Below are positions 41,831 to 53,130 of a stretch of 64,000 nucleotides of DNA, in pieces. The first letter of the stretch is position 1. Each line of letters starts with the position of its first letter. The position numbers were made by a program, and so were the translations under genes. The notes below the pieces were generated by a model. The model was not told where the DNA came from. It worked only from the letters and a program-made list of their open reading frames with translations, and made no database searches. The DNA is from Saccharomycopsis crataegensis. Its lineage: Eukaryota > Ascomycota > Saccharomycetes > Ascoideales > Saccharomycopsidaceae. Where the stretch lies: contig NW_027043838.1 in assembly GCF_037102585.1 (NCBI RefSeq), positions 124,001-188,000 of the forward strand. The letters are read 5' to 3'.

Positions 41831-44263
41831 ATGGAGTACATCAAAGTCACTAAAGTGTGTATCGTCACGAACTAAATATCTAGCCTTGCATTTATACATT
41901 TATACTGACACCATTCTCAGGCCAGTAATGTCACTCTTTACAAAAGGGGCCATTATTTCAAAGGCGATTTGCATTTAACAAATCACCATCTTATATTCAT
42001 TTACCAAGTGAAAACTGCAGACAGAATCGTGCCTAAAGAACTATGGCTCTCATATCCTATAATAGATAATGTTGAGCTCAAGTCAGGCTCATGCTTATTG
42101 GATGTAATACATTTATCGAACCAGCACCAAGCAACCAAGCATTTATTAGATGAGAATTCCAAGGAAAGAGCCGGCGGGACTTCGCGACTAGAAACGGTTT
42201 CCGAAAATGATGCAATCAATGTGATTCAAAATTTGAGAGATATCGCGAAATTATACCGCGGAGCATGTCTCAAGATAAAGTGCAAAGACTTCCTAAATAT
42301 AACTATAGATTTCAACGAAAGTGACATCAAAGTCGCCAAGGATGTATTCGAGACCATAAAGAAATTGACCTGCGTTACTGATATTAGACATTTATACGCA
42401 TTTTTATACGAGCCAATACCCATTGAAGCCAAATTCAATTCCTGGAACATCTACAATATCGAACGGGAATTTGAACGGCAAGGTCTTAACTTCAAGAGCT
42501 TACAGAAAGATGATAATACAATACAATATCCCGGCCAGAATAGCTGGAGGATATCCACCATTAATGAAAGCTACCAATTTTGTGAAACTTATTCGAAAGA
42601 TATAATCGTTCCAAAAAGTATTTCTGATAGCGTGTTGAAATACGCTGCGAAATTTAGATCGAAAAATAGAATTCCAAGTTTGACGTATTATTTTAAAAAG
42701 AATGGGTGTACCCTTACAAGATCATCTCAACCATTAACTGGATTGAGTCAATCGAGGTCCATTCAAGATGAAAAATTGATATATGAGATCTTCATGTCAA
42801 ATCGCTACAGCCTGGATACTTCCTCACCTTCTTCATCATCGTCACAATCATCCACCTCCTCATCGAGGTCTCAATTACAAACTCCAACATCCAATATCAC
42901 TGACTTGGGCAACCATAATGATTTGATTGTTGATGCAAGACCAACTGCTAACGCTATGGCGCAAACTGCGTTGGGAGCAGGGACGGAAATTATTGATAAC
43001 TACAAAAATTGCAAAAGAAAATTTTTGGGGATTGATAATATCCATGTGATGAGAGATTCTCTAATGAAAATATATGAGGTGCTCAAGGATTCGGATATCC
43101 TTCTTCAATTACCAATGTTGAATTCGTCTACCTTGAGTAAATCTAACTGGTTAAAGAATTTGACCATAATTTTGAATGGGGTTGATTTGGTGGTAAAATC
43201 TTTATTCTTCAATAATAACCATGTGATGGTTCATTGTTCTGATGGTTGGGACAGAACTACGCAAATTTGCTCATTGGCTGAAATTTGTTTGGATCCATAC
43301 TATAGAACTCTAGAAGGGTTTATTGTGTTGATTGAAAAAGATTGGTCTAGTTTTGGTCATCGGTTCAAAGAAAGATCGGGTCACTTGTCATCTGAAACCA
43401 AGTTTGTGAATAATTTATCAAGTAGTAATGGTGGTAATAATGGCGGTGGCATCAACGGTTTTAGTACCGACACCTCTGAACTTGGCGAAGCCAGTAGTTC
43501 AGGTTTTTTTGATGATGGTTTTGGTATCAGCACTGACTCAATTTTGAATTCCGATACTATTAACACTGCTTCCAAATCCTTTAATAAGTTGACTAATCAC
43601 TTCAAAAAGAAGAAGCATATCAAATTCACTTCACCGATTTTCCAACAATTCTTGGATGCAGTTTACCAATTGTTCATTCAATTTCCAGAAAAATTCGAAT
43701 TCAATGAGAGATTTCTTAGAAGATTGGTTTACCATTTACATAGTTGCCAATATGGTAACTTCTTGGTTGATAATGAGCATGAGAAATTTAGCCACAATCT
43801 TCATTTTAAAACTAGATCAGTTTGGGATTACTTCCTATCGAGAAGACAAGAGTTTGCCAACCAAACTTACAAACCCCCATCTGATGATGCAGATGATGAT
43901 ATTATACTTCCTAACTCCGAGGCAGTAAGGTGGTGGTATCAGCTTTATGGAAGAAGTGATGAAGAAATGAATGGGTTAAGTATAAAAACAAGTGATACCA
44001 ATGCTGTTGAACTTGAGGAAGCGGATCGTTTAAATAAGAAACTTGCCAATATTGTTCATAGAGCCGCTACCGGTGATAGTAATAGAAATGGCACGAAAAA
44101 CCCCTCATTTGGGAAAGCCACTAGAGAAACAAATATCAATATCATGAAGCACAACATTAAGAAGAGCTATAATGACGAGTTTGACAATTACAATAATGAC
44201 GAGACAAGTGTCAAAAACGTGCATGGGGATATTGGGATAGAGAAGTTGAATATTGGGTCGTGA
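41831..44263 (+). CDS. YMR1: Myotubularin-family phosphoinositide 3-phosphatase Ymr1, spliced
   Basis: Exon 1 is 41831-41854 (MEYIKVTK) and exon 2 is 41921-44263, separated by a 66-nt intron (GTGTGT donor, TACTGAC at 41903-41909, TTCTCAG acceptor). Together they encode 788 residues. Splicing gives MEYIKVTK, then ASNVTLYKRG, as in S. cerevisiae Ymr1 (MEYIKIAKVSNVVLHRRG). Ymr1 removes the 3-phosphate of PI(3)P on endosomes and vacuoles. A GRAM/PH-like N-terminus is followed by LTYYFKKNGCTLTRSSQPL and the active-site HCSDGWDRT with Cys447 and Arg453. A Ser/Gly-rich insertion (about 495-530) lies after the active site. The unspliced frame would start at a TTG. Confidence 0.95.
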
Positions 44264-44868
44264 TCCTTTTTGGTTTTCATTTTAGTTTTACATTACAGGC
44301 AGCCATGATAGAAAGCCTTGAGATTTTTTTTTTTTTTTTTTAATATGTCAAGATATAAGGAGATGTTAGGTGGTGGTGTATATAAATTAGCTGTCATGTC
44401 ACAAAATATCCTGTTTTCCGCGAGGCGCACACTAAAAAAGAAAAAAATAAACTAAAAATTTTCGGAAAAAAAATAAAAATAAAAATAAAAGCTAAACTTA
44501 GTTAGCTGTGTAAAATACCACATTACTTCTTTGAAGAATCCCAGAGTAATCAGCATTAAATAAGAAAGATATAAACAAGAGGGCTACAAGGTTTGTTGAA
44601 ACTGCCTTGCTTCTCTTGGAAAAATAAACCATCCTAAACAAGAAGGTGCTAGAAATTAGAGCAGAACGTGGGCTCCTCTAATCCACTTGATAGCAGCTTT
44701 ATTTGCCTTTAGCATAGTGCTATCTATATTATTCCCAATCCATTTCAGAACAGTTTTTTTTTTTTTTTTTTTTTTGGAAAAACCTCCCAATTATTTCTCT
44801 GTGGGGAACTCTCCCAACCCATATTCTCGGAGCCCAAGATAATAAGAAAACTATTGCGCAATTCAAAG
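44264..44868. other. Intergenic region between YMR1 and TRK1
   Basis: About 600 bp with A-rich and T-rich runs (44324-44341, 44430-44490, 44755-44775). It holds the TRK1 promoter, and no gene is seen. Confidence 0.5.
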
Positions 44869-46217
44869 ATGAATTCGCATGATGAGCCACTCGAACGAAG
44901 CTTTTTAACATTCGTGAACTTCTTTTCCAGGAAGTATCAACAATTCAAGGAACATCGTTCCAATTCAATATCTCTGAGAAGTGTTTACAAAGATGAGCGG
45001 TCATTAGGGAGGCGGTTTCGTGATGCAATCGGGGTACTTGAAAGATATTTGGGTCCGTTGTTCTCTTTGTTCATGCCGAATTTTATTCACGTTCACTACT
45101 TTTACATCATTATGAGTGGGGTAATAACCTCGGTTCTAATATATGGTCCCAAGAATATGGCCTATATCGATGCGTTCTTTATGGCATTTGGAGCGGTTTC
45201 TCAAGCAGGTCTAAACACTGTCAATATGAATGATATAACGTTGTACCAACAATTAGTATTGTACTTGTCTTGTTTTTTCACTACTCCAATCTTTATTCAT
45301 AGTATTTTGGTCTTCTTGCGATTATACTGGTTTGAAAAGACATTTGACGGTATCAAGACCAGTTCCAAATTGAACCATAAATTACGGAGACAAGCAACGT
45401 TGGCCGCGAGAACCGCCAGCATGGGCTTCAGCGACCACCATGAGGATGAAGAAAACAATGGGGGAAAGTTAACCAGAATCATATCGAAAATCAGTAAAGC
45501 AATGTCTATACACCCCACGGAAATTGATTCGTTATCAAGTGATACAGAAAATGGGGTTGCCCATGTGATAGATAAGGAAGGTTCGAACGGAACCAGTACA
45601 ACTGCTAGTAAAAATAACGATAAAGGAACCATGATGGACACCCAACCGAACTATCACACGGATATACCGATGCGTGACTTGGGAATGGACAAAGAAGTGG
45701 TGGTGGATGATCCAAAAGGACTCGGTGGAGACAATGGTATCAGATTTGGTAACTTGCCAATACCCCACAACAAAAAACAGCATCACAATACGGTGAACCC
45801 AAGCGATATGTATATGTCTATTGCCATGATGAGAGAAAAGAACAAGAACCAATTTCCCAATGGGACAAATCCTGAAGTGGAAGAAGAAGGGCCGGTTTTA
45901 ATTGTCAAAGGTCCAGCAGAACGTGAGAGACAATTCAAAAAAAGAAAGCTTAGAAAGTTGAAAAAAATGAAGAATAAGGTTACAAAACACTTGGCCGATG
46001 AAAATGGTGAAAAAACGCATATTAGAACAGATTCTTTCCTGAATATGATGAAAAGCAAATCTAATTTCTTGAACAAGAGCTGGAGAAAGAAGTCGAAGAA
46101 CATTGACAATGAAGATGATGAGGAAAATGAAGATAACGAGGAAAATGAAGGAGATTCTGTCAATAGACCTTACAATCATCACAAGATGAATATTGAAGAG
46201 GATGTCTTGGAGGAATC

Positions 46218-46311
<94 letters not shown>

Positions 46312-48663
46312 GCTGGTGATGATGACGAGGACGAGGAGGAGGATAATTATTGTGATGAAAAAGAGGGTAGTGGGAAAGGCTCTTCAAGCAATCATGATGG
46401 CAGCGATGAAGAGGAACCATTTGTTCCAAACGTTATGCCAAATCATCATTCAAAGGAGAGATCTCCGCTCTCAAATGGAACTACTGGTAAACACTTTCAT
46501 CAAGATGAGGAATCTATTGTCTCTCAAGGATGCGAATCTAATGCTACAGAAGTGGATCGATCATTAAATGATAGCAAAGGAACAACTTCTATGGATGTCA
46601 GATTTTCAAACAAATCTCAAAATGAAAAACAAGTTTCCATTCCTGATGATGGGGATAACATAGACGATATGAATGATGGGTTGAAGACTACTTTTAAAGA
46701 ACCTAAAAGAAAGCCATTGCACAAAAAATCTAGAACTGGATCATCGACTGCTTTTTTCAAAAAGACAAATGCTACGAAGATCTTTGGGAAAAATCTAAAG
46801 AAAGTGGGTAAATACCCATCAGTGATGATGGATGATTTGTCGGTTATGGATTCTCATGTTTCTAATAGAATGAAGAGGCAAATGAGCGCTGCTTATTTAT
46901 CATTCAACCCAACTTTTGGGAGAAATTCCACTTTTGTGCCTATAGATCATAAACAAAAGGAGGAATTGGGTGGTGTTGAGTATAGAGCTCTCAAGCTTCT
47001 CGCAAAGATTCTATGTGTTTATTATATTGGGTTCCATATACTTGCCCTTGCACTCTTTGCGTTTTGGACGATTCCCGAAACTGATTATAGAAAGATCATT
47101 CGTGCGGATGGGGTGGCCCCAGCGTGGTGGGCTGGGTTCACTGCCGCTTCATGTTTTAATGATTTGGGATTGACTTTGACACCTGATAGTTTTGTATCAT
47201 TTGTCACCAACCGGTATATTTTACTATGGGGCTGTTTTTTTGTCACTATTGGTAACGTGGCTTTCCCAATCATGTTGAGATTTATAATTTGGGTATTGTT
47301 CAAGTTGGCGAGAGATTTGTCATTATTCAAGGAATCTTTGGCGTTTTTGTTGGATCATCCAAGAAGATGCTTCACTTTGTTGTTTCCTTCCATCCCAACT
47401 TGGTGGTTGTTCTTTGTGTTATTTTGTTTGAATATGATTGATTTGGTATTATTTTGTATTTTGGATATCCATGACAAAGACTTGGATCTGTTGTCCAATA
47501 GTACCAAAGTTTTGGCGGCGTTCTTCCAAGCTATTAGTACCAGAACCGCTGGTTTCACGTGTATTAACTTGTCGACATTGCATCCTGCCATTCAGGTTAG
47601 TTACATGTTGATGATGTACGTTTCTGCTTTACCGGTTGCTATTTCTGTGAGAAGAACCAACGTGTATGAGGAACAGTCTTTGGGAATCTATGCATCGGGG
47701 GCAGACGAAGACCAATATAAGGATGTCAATGATTCTAGCAGCAGCGTATCTTCGAAAAATAACCGCAGAGACCTAACCAAGAGATTTGTGGGTACGCATT
47801 TAAGAAGACAATTATCGTTTGATTTGTGGTATATTTTCTTGGGGTTGTTCATCATTTGTATCGCAGAGAGCCAAAAGCTCAGGACTTTGGACGATCCATA
47901 TTTTACAATTTTCCAAGTATTATTTGAGGTAGTGTCGGCGTATGGTTGTGTTGGTTTATCTTTAGGGTATCCAAATGACAACCGTTCATTTTCGGCACAA
48001 TTTAATGTGGTTAGTAAGTTGGTTATTGTTGCGATGTTTATTAGAGGCCGTCATAGAGGATTGCCTTATTCCATTGATAGAGCGGTCATTTTACCATCGA
48101 AAACTTTGGAAAGAAGAGACCTGTACCAAGCCCATCATTTCCGGGCTGGATCATTCTCTCAATATGATGCTATTGAAGATGGGGAAGAAGGGTATGATGA
48201 CACTGGCGATCATAATGCCAGAAATTCCAATGTCAGTCCAAACCTTGAGAAATGGAATAATTATCATATCGCCCAACAAAGACGGAATATGGGGAGCATT
48301 GATGATGTTCTTGACACAGAGACTCGGAGTGAGACCCAGAACAATCTACTCAGTGATGATGTCAAAGATACTCACCACAGTAGCCTGGCAATTAATACAG
48401 ATGACAAGCCTCCTTCGCCAATTTCCGATAACCAAAAATCGCAAAATCCATTCAGGAATGATTCTGGTGAGACCGATCTGGTTCCTAAGAGACCGTCTTT
48501 CGGCAGAAACGTGACCATGGGGAATCTTACTAGTCCTAGCTCTGAGATCGTCGCGACGACTGATCCAGTATCAGGATCAACTCCAGTTAGAAGAAACACT
48601 ATTACATTTAATTCAGACACTAGTTTCCGGACAAACATGAATAATTATCAACGTTTTGATTGA
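44869..48663 (+). CDS. TRK1: High-affinity potassium transporter Trk1
   Basis: The 1264-residue plasma-membrane transporter has the four M1-P-M2 units of the TRK/HKT family. The first pore loop shows AFGAVSQAGLNTVNM near residue 110. Later ones include ASCFNDLGLTL, ISTRTAGFTCINLSTLH and VSAYGCVGLSLGY, with a conserved Gly in each selectivity filter. A long cytosolic loop (about residues 170-700), rich in acidic and basic residues, separates unit 1 from the rest, as in S. cerevisiae Trk1. That loop holds a 28-residue Asp run. I chose the ATG at 44869 over a TTG 15 bp upstream. Trk1 supports potassium uptake and membrane potential. Confidence 0.95.
46219..46302 (+). repeat. GAT microsatellite encoding 28 aspartates in TRK1
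   Basis: 28 perfect GAT codons in a row encode Asp451 to Asp478 of Trk1, then continue into a less regular acidic stretch. Pure GAT use suggests recent slippage rather than selection for charge alone. Confidence 0.95.
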
Positions 48664-49280
48664 AACAAGTTATATTATATTTTATGATCGATTTATTCCG
48701 GGGTGGGGTACTATTGATAATTGTGATCCCACGCGCAATATAATCAGCAAAAATTTGCTATTTTTATTCTTTTTTTTTTTTTTCTTTCTTTTTCATTCTT
48801 TCCTTTACTAGTTTTTTCATTCTCTAATAATTTTTTTTCCTATTATATTATACCAATTTATAGATCTGTTTGTCAATTTGCATGTTGTTTCTATCTTATT
48901 ATTATTGTTATTGATTGTAACCGTCGACTACGTCTTACGCTGGCTGGGATGTTTAATTTTCTGTAAGAAGCACTCTTTCTATCAGAAAGCACAGAGAGAA
49001 TTTTGTAGGAGAAAATTGACTGTGTGCTACTGATATATGATGTACTAAACCAATGTAATAATTAAATAGAATATAATATAATAATATTGCAATATTTCCT
49101 GATTACCCTACTATGAAATATCAACCGGTGGGAAGAGAAGAAAAATCATCACGTGCCAGACGGATTTTTTGTTACGTTGTCAAAAAAATCGACAAAAACA
49201 CCGGTGTTTTGATTAGGACGATTTGAGCATCTATCTAACCCAGGTATTTCCACTGATTTTATTCTCCAATCCCCTCAAAA
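48664..49280. other. Intergenic region between TRK1 and RET2
   Basis: About 600 bp with T-rich stretches (48767-48790). No gene recognised. Confidence 0.5.
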
Positions 49281-50954
49281 ATGGTTGTTTTGTCTGCTGC
49301 TATATGCTCTAACACAGGGAAGCCGTTGTTGTCCCGTCAATTCAGAGAAATGTCTAAAGACTCGATCACGGCGTACTTGACCAATTTCAGCAGTTTGTTA
49401 TTGGAAAATAATTCCCAGCATACCACGATCGAAGCCGGGATGATCAGATACATATACCAACCGGTGGAAAGTTTTATTTTGGTGATCATCACGAACTTGA
49501 ACTCTAATATCATTCAGGACATTGATACTTTGCAAGTGTTTTCCAAAACGGTGTCGTCGCTTCTTAGAAGCTCTTCTGTAGGGTCGGTGATTGACACCCA
49601 CGAGGTTTTCCTTAATAGTTTTGAGATCTTGAATGCTTTTGACGAAATCATCACTCAAGGGTATAAAGAAAACTTGACCCCATCGCAAGTCACCACGTTC
49701 TTGGAAATGAACTCGCACGAAGAAAAACTCCAAGAAATCATTGATAAAAACAAGGAATTGGAGGCTGCAGAGGAAAGAAAGCGTAAAGCCAAAGAAATCC
49801 ACAGAAGAGAATTGGAAAGACGTGCCAATGAAGCTTCGTTTGCTTCAGTTGGAGGCGGGGCCCCTGGAGGAGGAATGGGATCAAACTCATTCAAACAGCC
49901 TACTTACAACACACCAACTTATGCAGATGAAGAGGATGATCCAACCACCGCGTACGCCAAAGCCGCCGCCGGTGGTGGTAGATACATGGGTGGTGGTAGC
50001 AGTAGTCTCGGCCGTGGCTTACAATTGGGCAAAAAGAAGCCAGGAAACACTTCGGACTTTTCCCCATTGTTATCAGGAGCGAGAACCGGTAAACAACTTG
50101 CTGCTGCTCAGCAACAACTACAAGAGGAACCAGAACAGCATGTCAGTCTTGGGTCTACTTCGAAGATTGGTAAGCCAACGGTTCCGGAAGTCGAGAATAA
50201 TGGTATTTTAATCGTTGTGAATGAAAAGATCTCTGCAGAAATCTTGAGAGATGGATCGATTAAATCTTCAGAAATCAAGGGTGATTTGCAGTTATGTATC
50301 AATAACCCAGAATTGGCTCACTCTAAATTGATGTTGGGTCCAGTTACCACCAAAGCAGGTCTTCAATTTAAGACCCATCCTAATGTCGATAAGGCGAAAT
50401 TCAACTCTAATATAATAACATTGAAGGACCAAAAGAAATCATTCCCATCGAACGGCCAAGCGTTAGGGGTTCTCAGATGGAGAGGTATTGGTAAAGATGA
50501 AGACGTCCAGTACTTGCCAATCACCTTCTCGATTTGGACTTCAGAAAATAATGGTTCGGTGAACGTCACGGTGGAATATGAATTACAAGAAAAATTGATC
50601 GATGAACAAGTTATTCTTAAAGACTTAGAAATCGTGATCCCTGATGTCGGTTATAGTGCCTCGTTAAAATCTGACGACGACAACGTTGTCTTTAACATGG
50701 TTGATGATGACACTTTGCAATTCATTATCAAAGAAATTAGCTACGAAGATCCAAGCGGTGCCATTGAATTTACCGTGGAAACTAGTGAAGAAGATTATTT
50801 ATTCCCAATGTATGTTAGCTTTGCTCTCCAGAGTAACAAGGTGAACTTTGGAGGAATCGAAGTTCAAGACGTGTTGAGTGTTGACGAAGAAGAGAAATCT
50901 TTGCCATATGATTTTGTTTCGAACGTGATCAGTGAGAATTTCACTATTGTCTGA
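49281..50954 (+). CDS. RET2: COPI coat delta subunit
   Basis: The 557-residue protein matches delta-COP of the Golgi-to-ER COPI coat. The N-terminal longin-like domain (1-140) begins MVVLSAAICSNTGKPLLSRQF and contains YIYQPVESFILVIITN. A charged helical linker follows (AAEERKRKAKEIHRRELERR), then a Gly-rich segment, and a C-terminal mu-homology domain (about 295-557) with LQFKTHPNVDKAKF and LGVLRWRGIGKDED. Length is close to S. cerevisiae Ret2 (546). No intron is needed. Confidence 0.95.
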   Translation: MVVLSAAICSNTGKPLLSRQFREMSKDSITAYLTNFSSLLLENNSQHTTIEAGMIRYIYQPVESFILVIITNLNSNIIQDIDTLQVFSKTVSSLLRSSSVGSVIDTHEVFLNSFEILNAFDEIITQGYKENLTPSQVTTFLEMNSHEEKLQEIIDKNKELEAAEERKRKAKEIHRRELERRANEASFASVGGGAPGGGMGSNSFKQPTYNTPTYADEEDDPTTAYAKAAAGGGRYMGGGSSSLGRGLQLGKKKPGNTSDFSPLLSGARTGKQLAAAQQQLQEEPEQHVSLGSTSKIGKPTVPEVENNGILIVVNEKISAEILRDGSIKSSEIKGDLQLCINNPELAHSKLMLGPVTTKAGLQFKTHPNVDKAKFNSNIITLKDQKKSFPSNGQALGVLRWRGIGKDEDVQYLPITFSIWTSENNGSVNVTVEYELQEKLIDEQVILKDLEIVIPDVGYSASLKSDDDNVVFNMVDDDTLQFIIKEISYEDPSGAIEFTVETSEEDYLFPMYVSFALQSNKVNFGGIEVQDVLSVDEEEKSLPYDFVSNVISENFTIV

Positions 50955-51133
50955 ATATATATATATTACTTCATTCAATTCTTTGTTTCTTGACTACATT
51001 TTCTTTTTCTTATTTTTTTGCCCTCTCCCTCTCTCTCTATGGTTATTAAAATGAACTTTTTTACTAATATGAGCTTTATGTAATGATTTCCAAGCACCAC
51101 CTAGACGGGTCATTGGGCTGCACAAAAAAAAAA

Positions 51134-51144
51134 AAAAATTTTCA
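51134..51144 (-). promoter_or_regulatory. RRPE-like motif upstream of NOB1
   Basis: AAAAATTTTCA reads TGAAAATTTTT on the other strand, the yeast ribosomal-RNA-processing element found upstream of many ribosome biogenesis genes. It lies about 85 bp before the NOB1 ATG, which fits Nob1's role. It is embedded in a poly(A) run, so it could be chance. Confidence 0.4.
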
Positions 51145-51225
51145 AATCAAAAAAAAAAAAAAAAGCTACCAATAGTTATCTTTGGTACGTTTAAAAGGTG
51201 TCATTTGTAAAGATATTTTAAAACC

Positions 51226-52641
51226 ATGAGTGATACTAAACAGACGCCTCCTGTCCAGGCTTTGGTCCTCGATGCACATCCATTAATTACCCAACACTTC
51301 TCGACGCTTTCCACTTACGCCTCATCGTTTTTCACCACCCCTTCGGTGTTTCAAGAAATCAAAGATGAGAACGCTAGACGTAATTTGGAACTTTGGAAAG
51401 AGAAATTGACGCTTAGACACCCTAAACCTGTCAGTATTAACAGGGTTTCTGAGTTTGCCAAATTGACTGGGGATTTGAATGTTTTAAGTGCCCAAGATAT
51501 CCACATCATTGCCCTTGCTTTAGAATTGGACATTGAAGAACATGGCACCGATGAACATATTAGAAATTTTCCTGGTGAGAAAAAGCAAGCAAAGCAAGAA
51601 GAAGAAGAAAAAGAAGTTGAAGACCCAAAAGTCGAAGAAACTCTAAAGACTCCTGCTGATGATGATGCCGAGGTCAAAGTGAATGAAGAAGTCCCAGCTA
51701 AGAAGAAAAATCGTAGAAGAGGTGGTAAGAAACAAAGAGCCAAGAGAGAAGCTGAAGCTCAAGCTAAATTAGAAATGGAAGAATCAGAATCTAAGGAGCC
51801 ACAAGTGACTGAAGAATTAGAAACCACTGTTGAAGAAATAGCCGTTACAGACAATTCAGAAATTTTGCAACAAGTCGACCAACCAACCGAGCAAAATGAG
51901 ATCAATGATGATGATGATGATGACGACGACGACGACGATGGAGAATGGATCACTGAGTCTAATCTTCTTGAAACCATCCAAAAGGATAGTGGGGAAAGAC
52001 TTGAAGAATCAAAGAATCACCACACCACCACCAAGGTTGCGCTTTCCTCGCAGGATTTTGCGGTGCAAAACGTCGCGATCCAAATGGGTCTTAAGCTCAT
52101 GAACACCGCCACCGGGCTCCAGATCAAACGTATAAGAAACTATATGTTGCGATGTCATGCGTGCTTCAGACTCCAGCCGCCAAACGAATCGAAACATTTC
52201 TGTGCCTCTTGTGGTGGGGCCACATTGTTGAGATGTGTGGTGGTGGTCGATGCCAAAACCGGGGAAATGAAACCATTACTTAAAAAGAACTTTGAATGGC
52301 ACAACAGAGGTAACCGTTATTCGATTGCTTCGCCATTATCTAAAAACACCCAAAAGAAGTTGGGGAAAGGAGGGTTCCAAAATAACAAGAATTCCAAATA
52401 CTACGACGCCCACAACAACGTCCCAATCTTGCGTGCTGATCAGAAAGAATACGGCAAAGCGTTGAAGAATGAAAATTGGACCCAGCGTCAAAATGAAAAG
52501 TTCCTTGAAAACTGGATTGGCGGAGGTAGCGCCGATAATTTCTACTCTCCGTTTGCTAATGGAGACAGTAGCAATCGATACCACAGTAATGTCAAAGTTA
52601 ACCCAGGAAGACATGCCAATTCCTCTAGAAGAAGACGTTGA
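51226..52641 (+). CDS. NOB1: 18S rRNA 3'-end endonuclease Nob1
   Basis: The 471-residue protein cleaves 20S pre-rRNA to mature 18S rRNA at site D in the cytoplasm. The N-terminal PIN domain begins LVLDAHPLI with the catalytic Asp, followed by VFQEIKDENAR and AQDIHIIALALELD. A highly charged Glu/Lys linker with an Asp run at about 230-240 precedes a zinc ribbon (LRCHACFRLQPP, then HFCASCGGATL). The C-terminus has NRYSIASPLSKNTQKKLGKGG and is rich in Asn. Family length and order match S. cerevisiae Nob1 (459). Confidence 0.95.
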   Translation: MSDTKQTPPVQALVLDAHPLITQHFSTLSTYASSFFTTPSVFQEIKDENARRNLELWKEKLTLRHPKPVSINRVSEFAKLTGDLNVLSAQDIHIIALALELDIEEHGTDEHIRNFPGEKKQAKQEEEEKEVEDPKVEETLKTPADDDAEVKVNEEVPAKKKNRRRGGKKQRAKREAEAQAKLEMEESESKEPQVTEELETTVEEIAVTDNSEILQQVDQPTEQNEINDDDDDDDDDDDGEWITESNLLETIQKDSGERLEESKNHHTTTKVALSSQDFAVQNVAIQMGLKLMNTATGLQIKRIRNYMLRCHACFRLQPPNESKHFCASCGGATLLRCVVVVDAKTGEMKPLLKKNFEWHNRGNRYSIASPLSKNTQKKLGKGGFQNNKNSKYYDAHNNVPILRADQKEYGKALKNENWTQRQNEKFLENWIGGGSADNFYSPFANGDSSNRYHSNVKVNPGRHANSSRRRR

Positions 52642-53130
52642 ATGTAATATATGTTGGAATTTTCTTTTCTTGCTAGCCTTTGTTGTAAATGTGATGATTA
52701 GAGTTACAAAGTGAGGCATTGCACATATATATTTCTGTTGGGCTGAAGCAAGCGATTACATTAATTATCATTTACATTCTTTTCTATATCCCCCTGCATT
52801 TTCATTATATATCTTCTAATTTCTGACTTGTCTAGCATAATAAATGATGAAACCTTTATAGTTGAAACAATTTATTGATGGAAAAAAAAAAAAAGAAAAT
52901 ACAAATACACTTTGAAGAAAGTAAGGCAAGATATTCAAAATAATAACAAAAATAGAAGACCATATAACACATCAACATAGACCATACAAGAAATAAACAT
53001 CTATATATAAAAATACCAAAATCAATTCTAGTTTTAAAAGGAACAAAATAAAACAAAACAAAACAAAACAAAACAAAACGAAACGAAACGAAAAAACAAA
53101 AAAAAAAAATGAATACATTCTAAGAAACAC
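52642..53130. repeat. Gap with an AAAAC pentanucleotide repeat
   Basis: The intergenic region between convergent NOB1 and KEL1/2 has a tandem AAAAC repeat at about 53046-53094 with AAACG variants at one end. Otherwise it is featureless. Confidence 0.8.

Noticed and set aside
44854-44868. Five extra N-terminal codons of TRK1 from a TTG start
   Set aside because: An ATG follows at once at 44869. TTG starts were rejected for the same reason in LIM-RhoGAP, Mago and the polyglutamine gene.
46160-46567. Poly-His and poly-Met open frames around the GAT repeat
   Set aside because: They are other-frame and other-strand readings of the TRK1 repeat.
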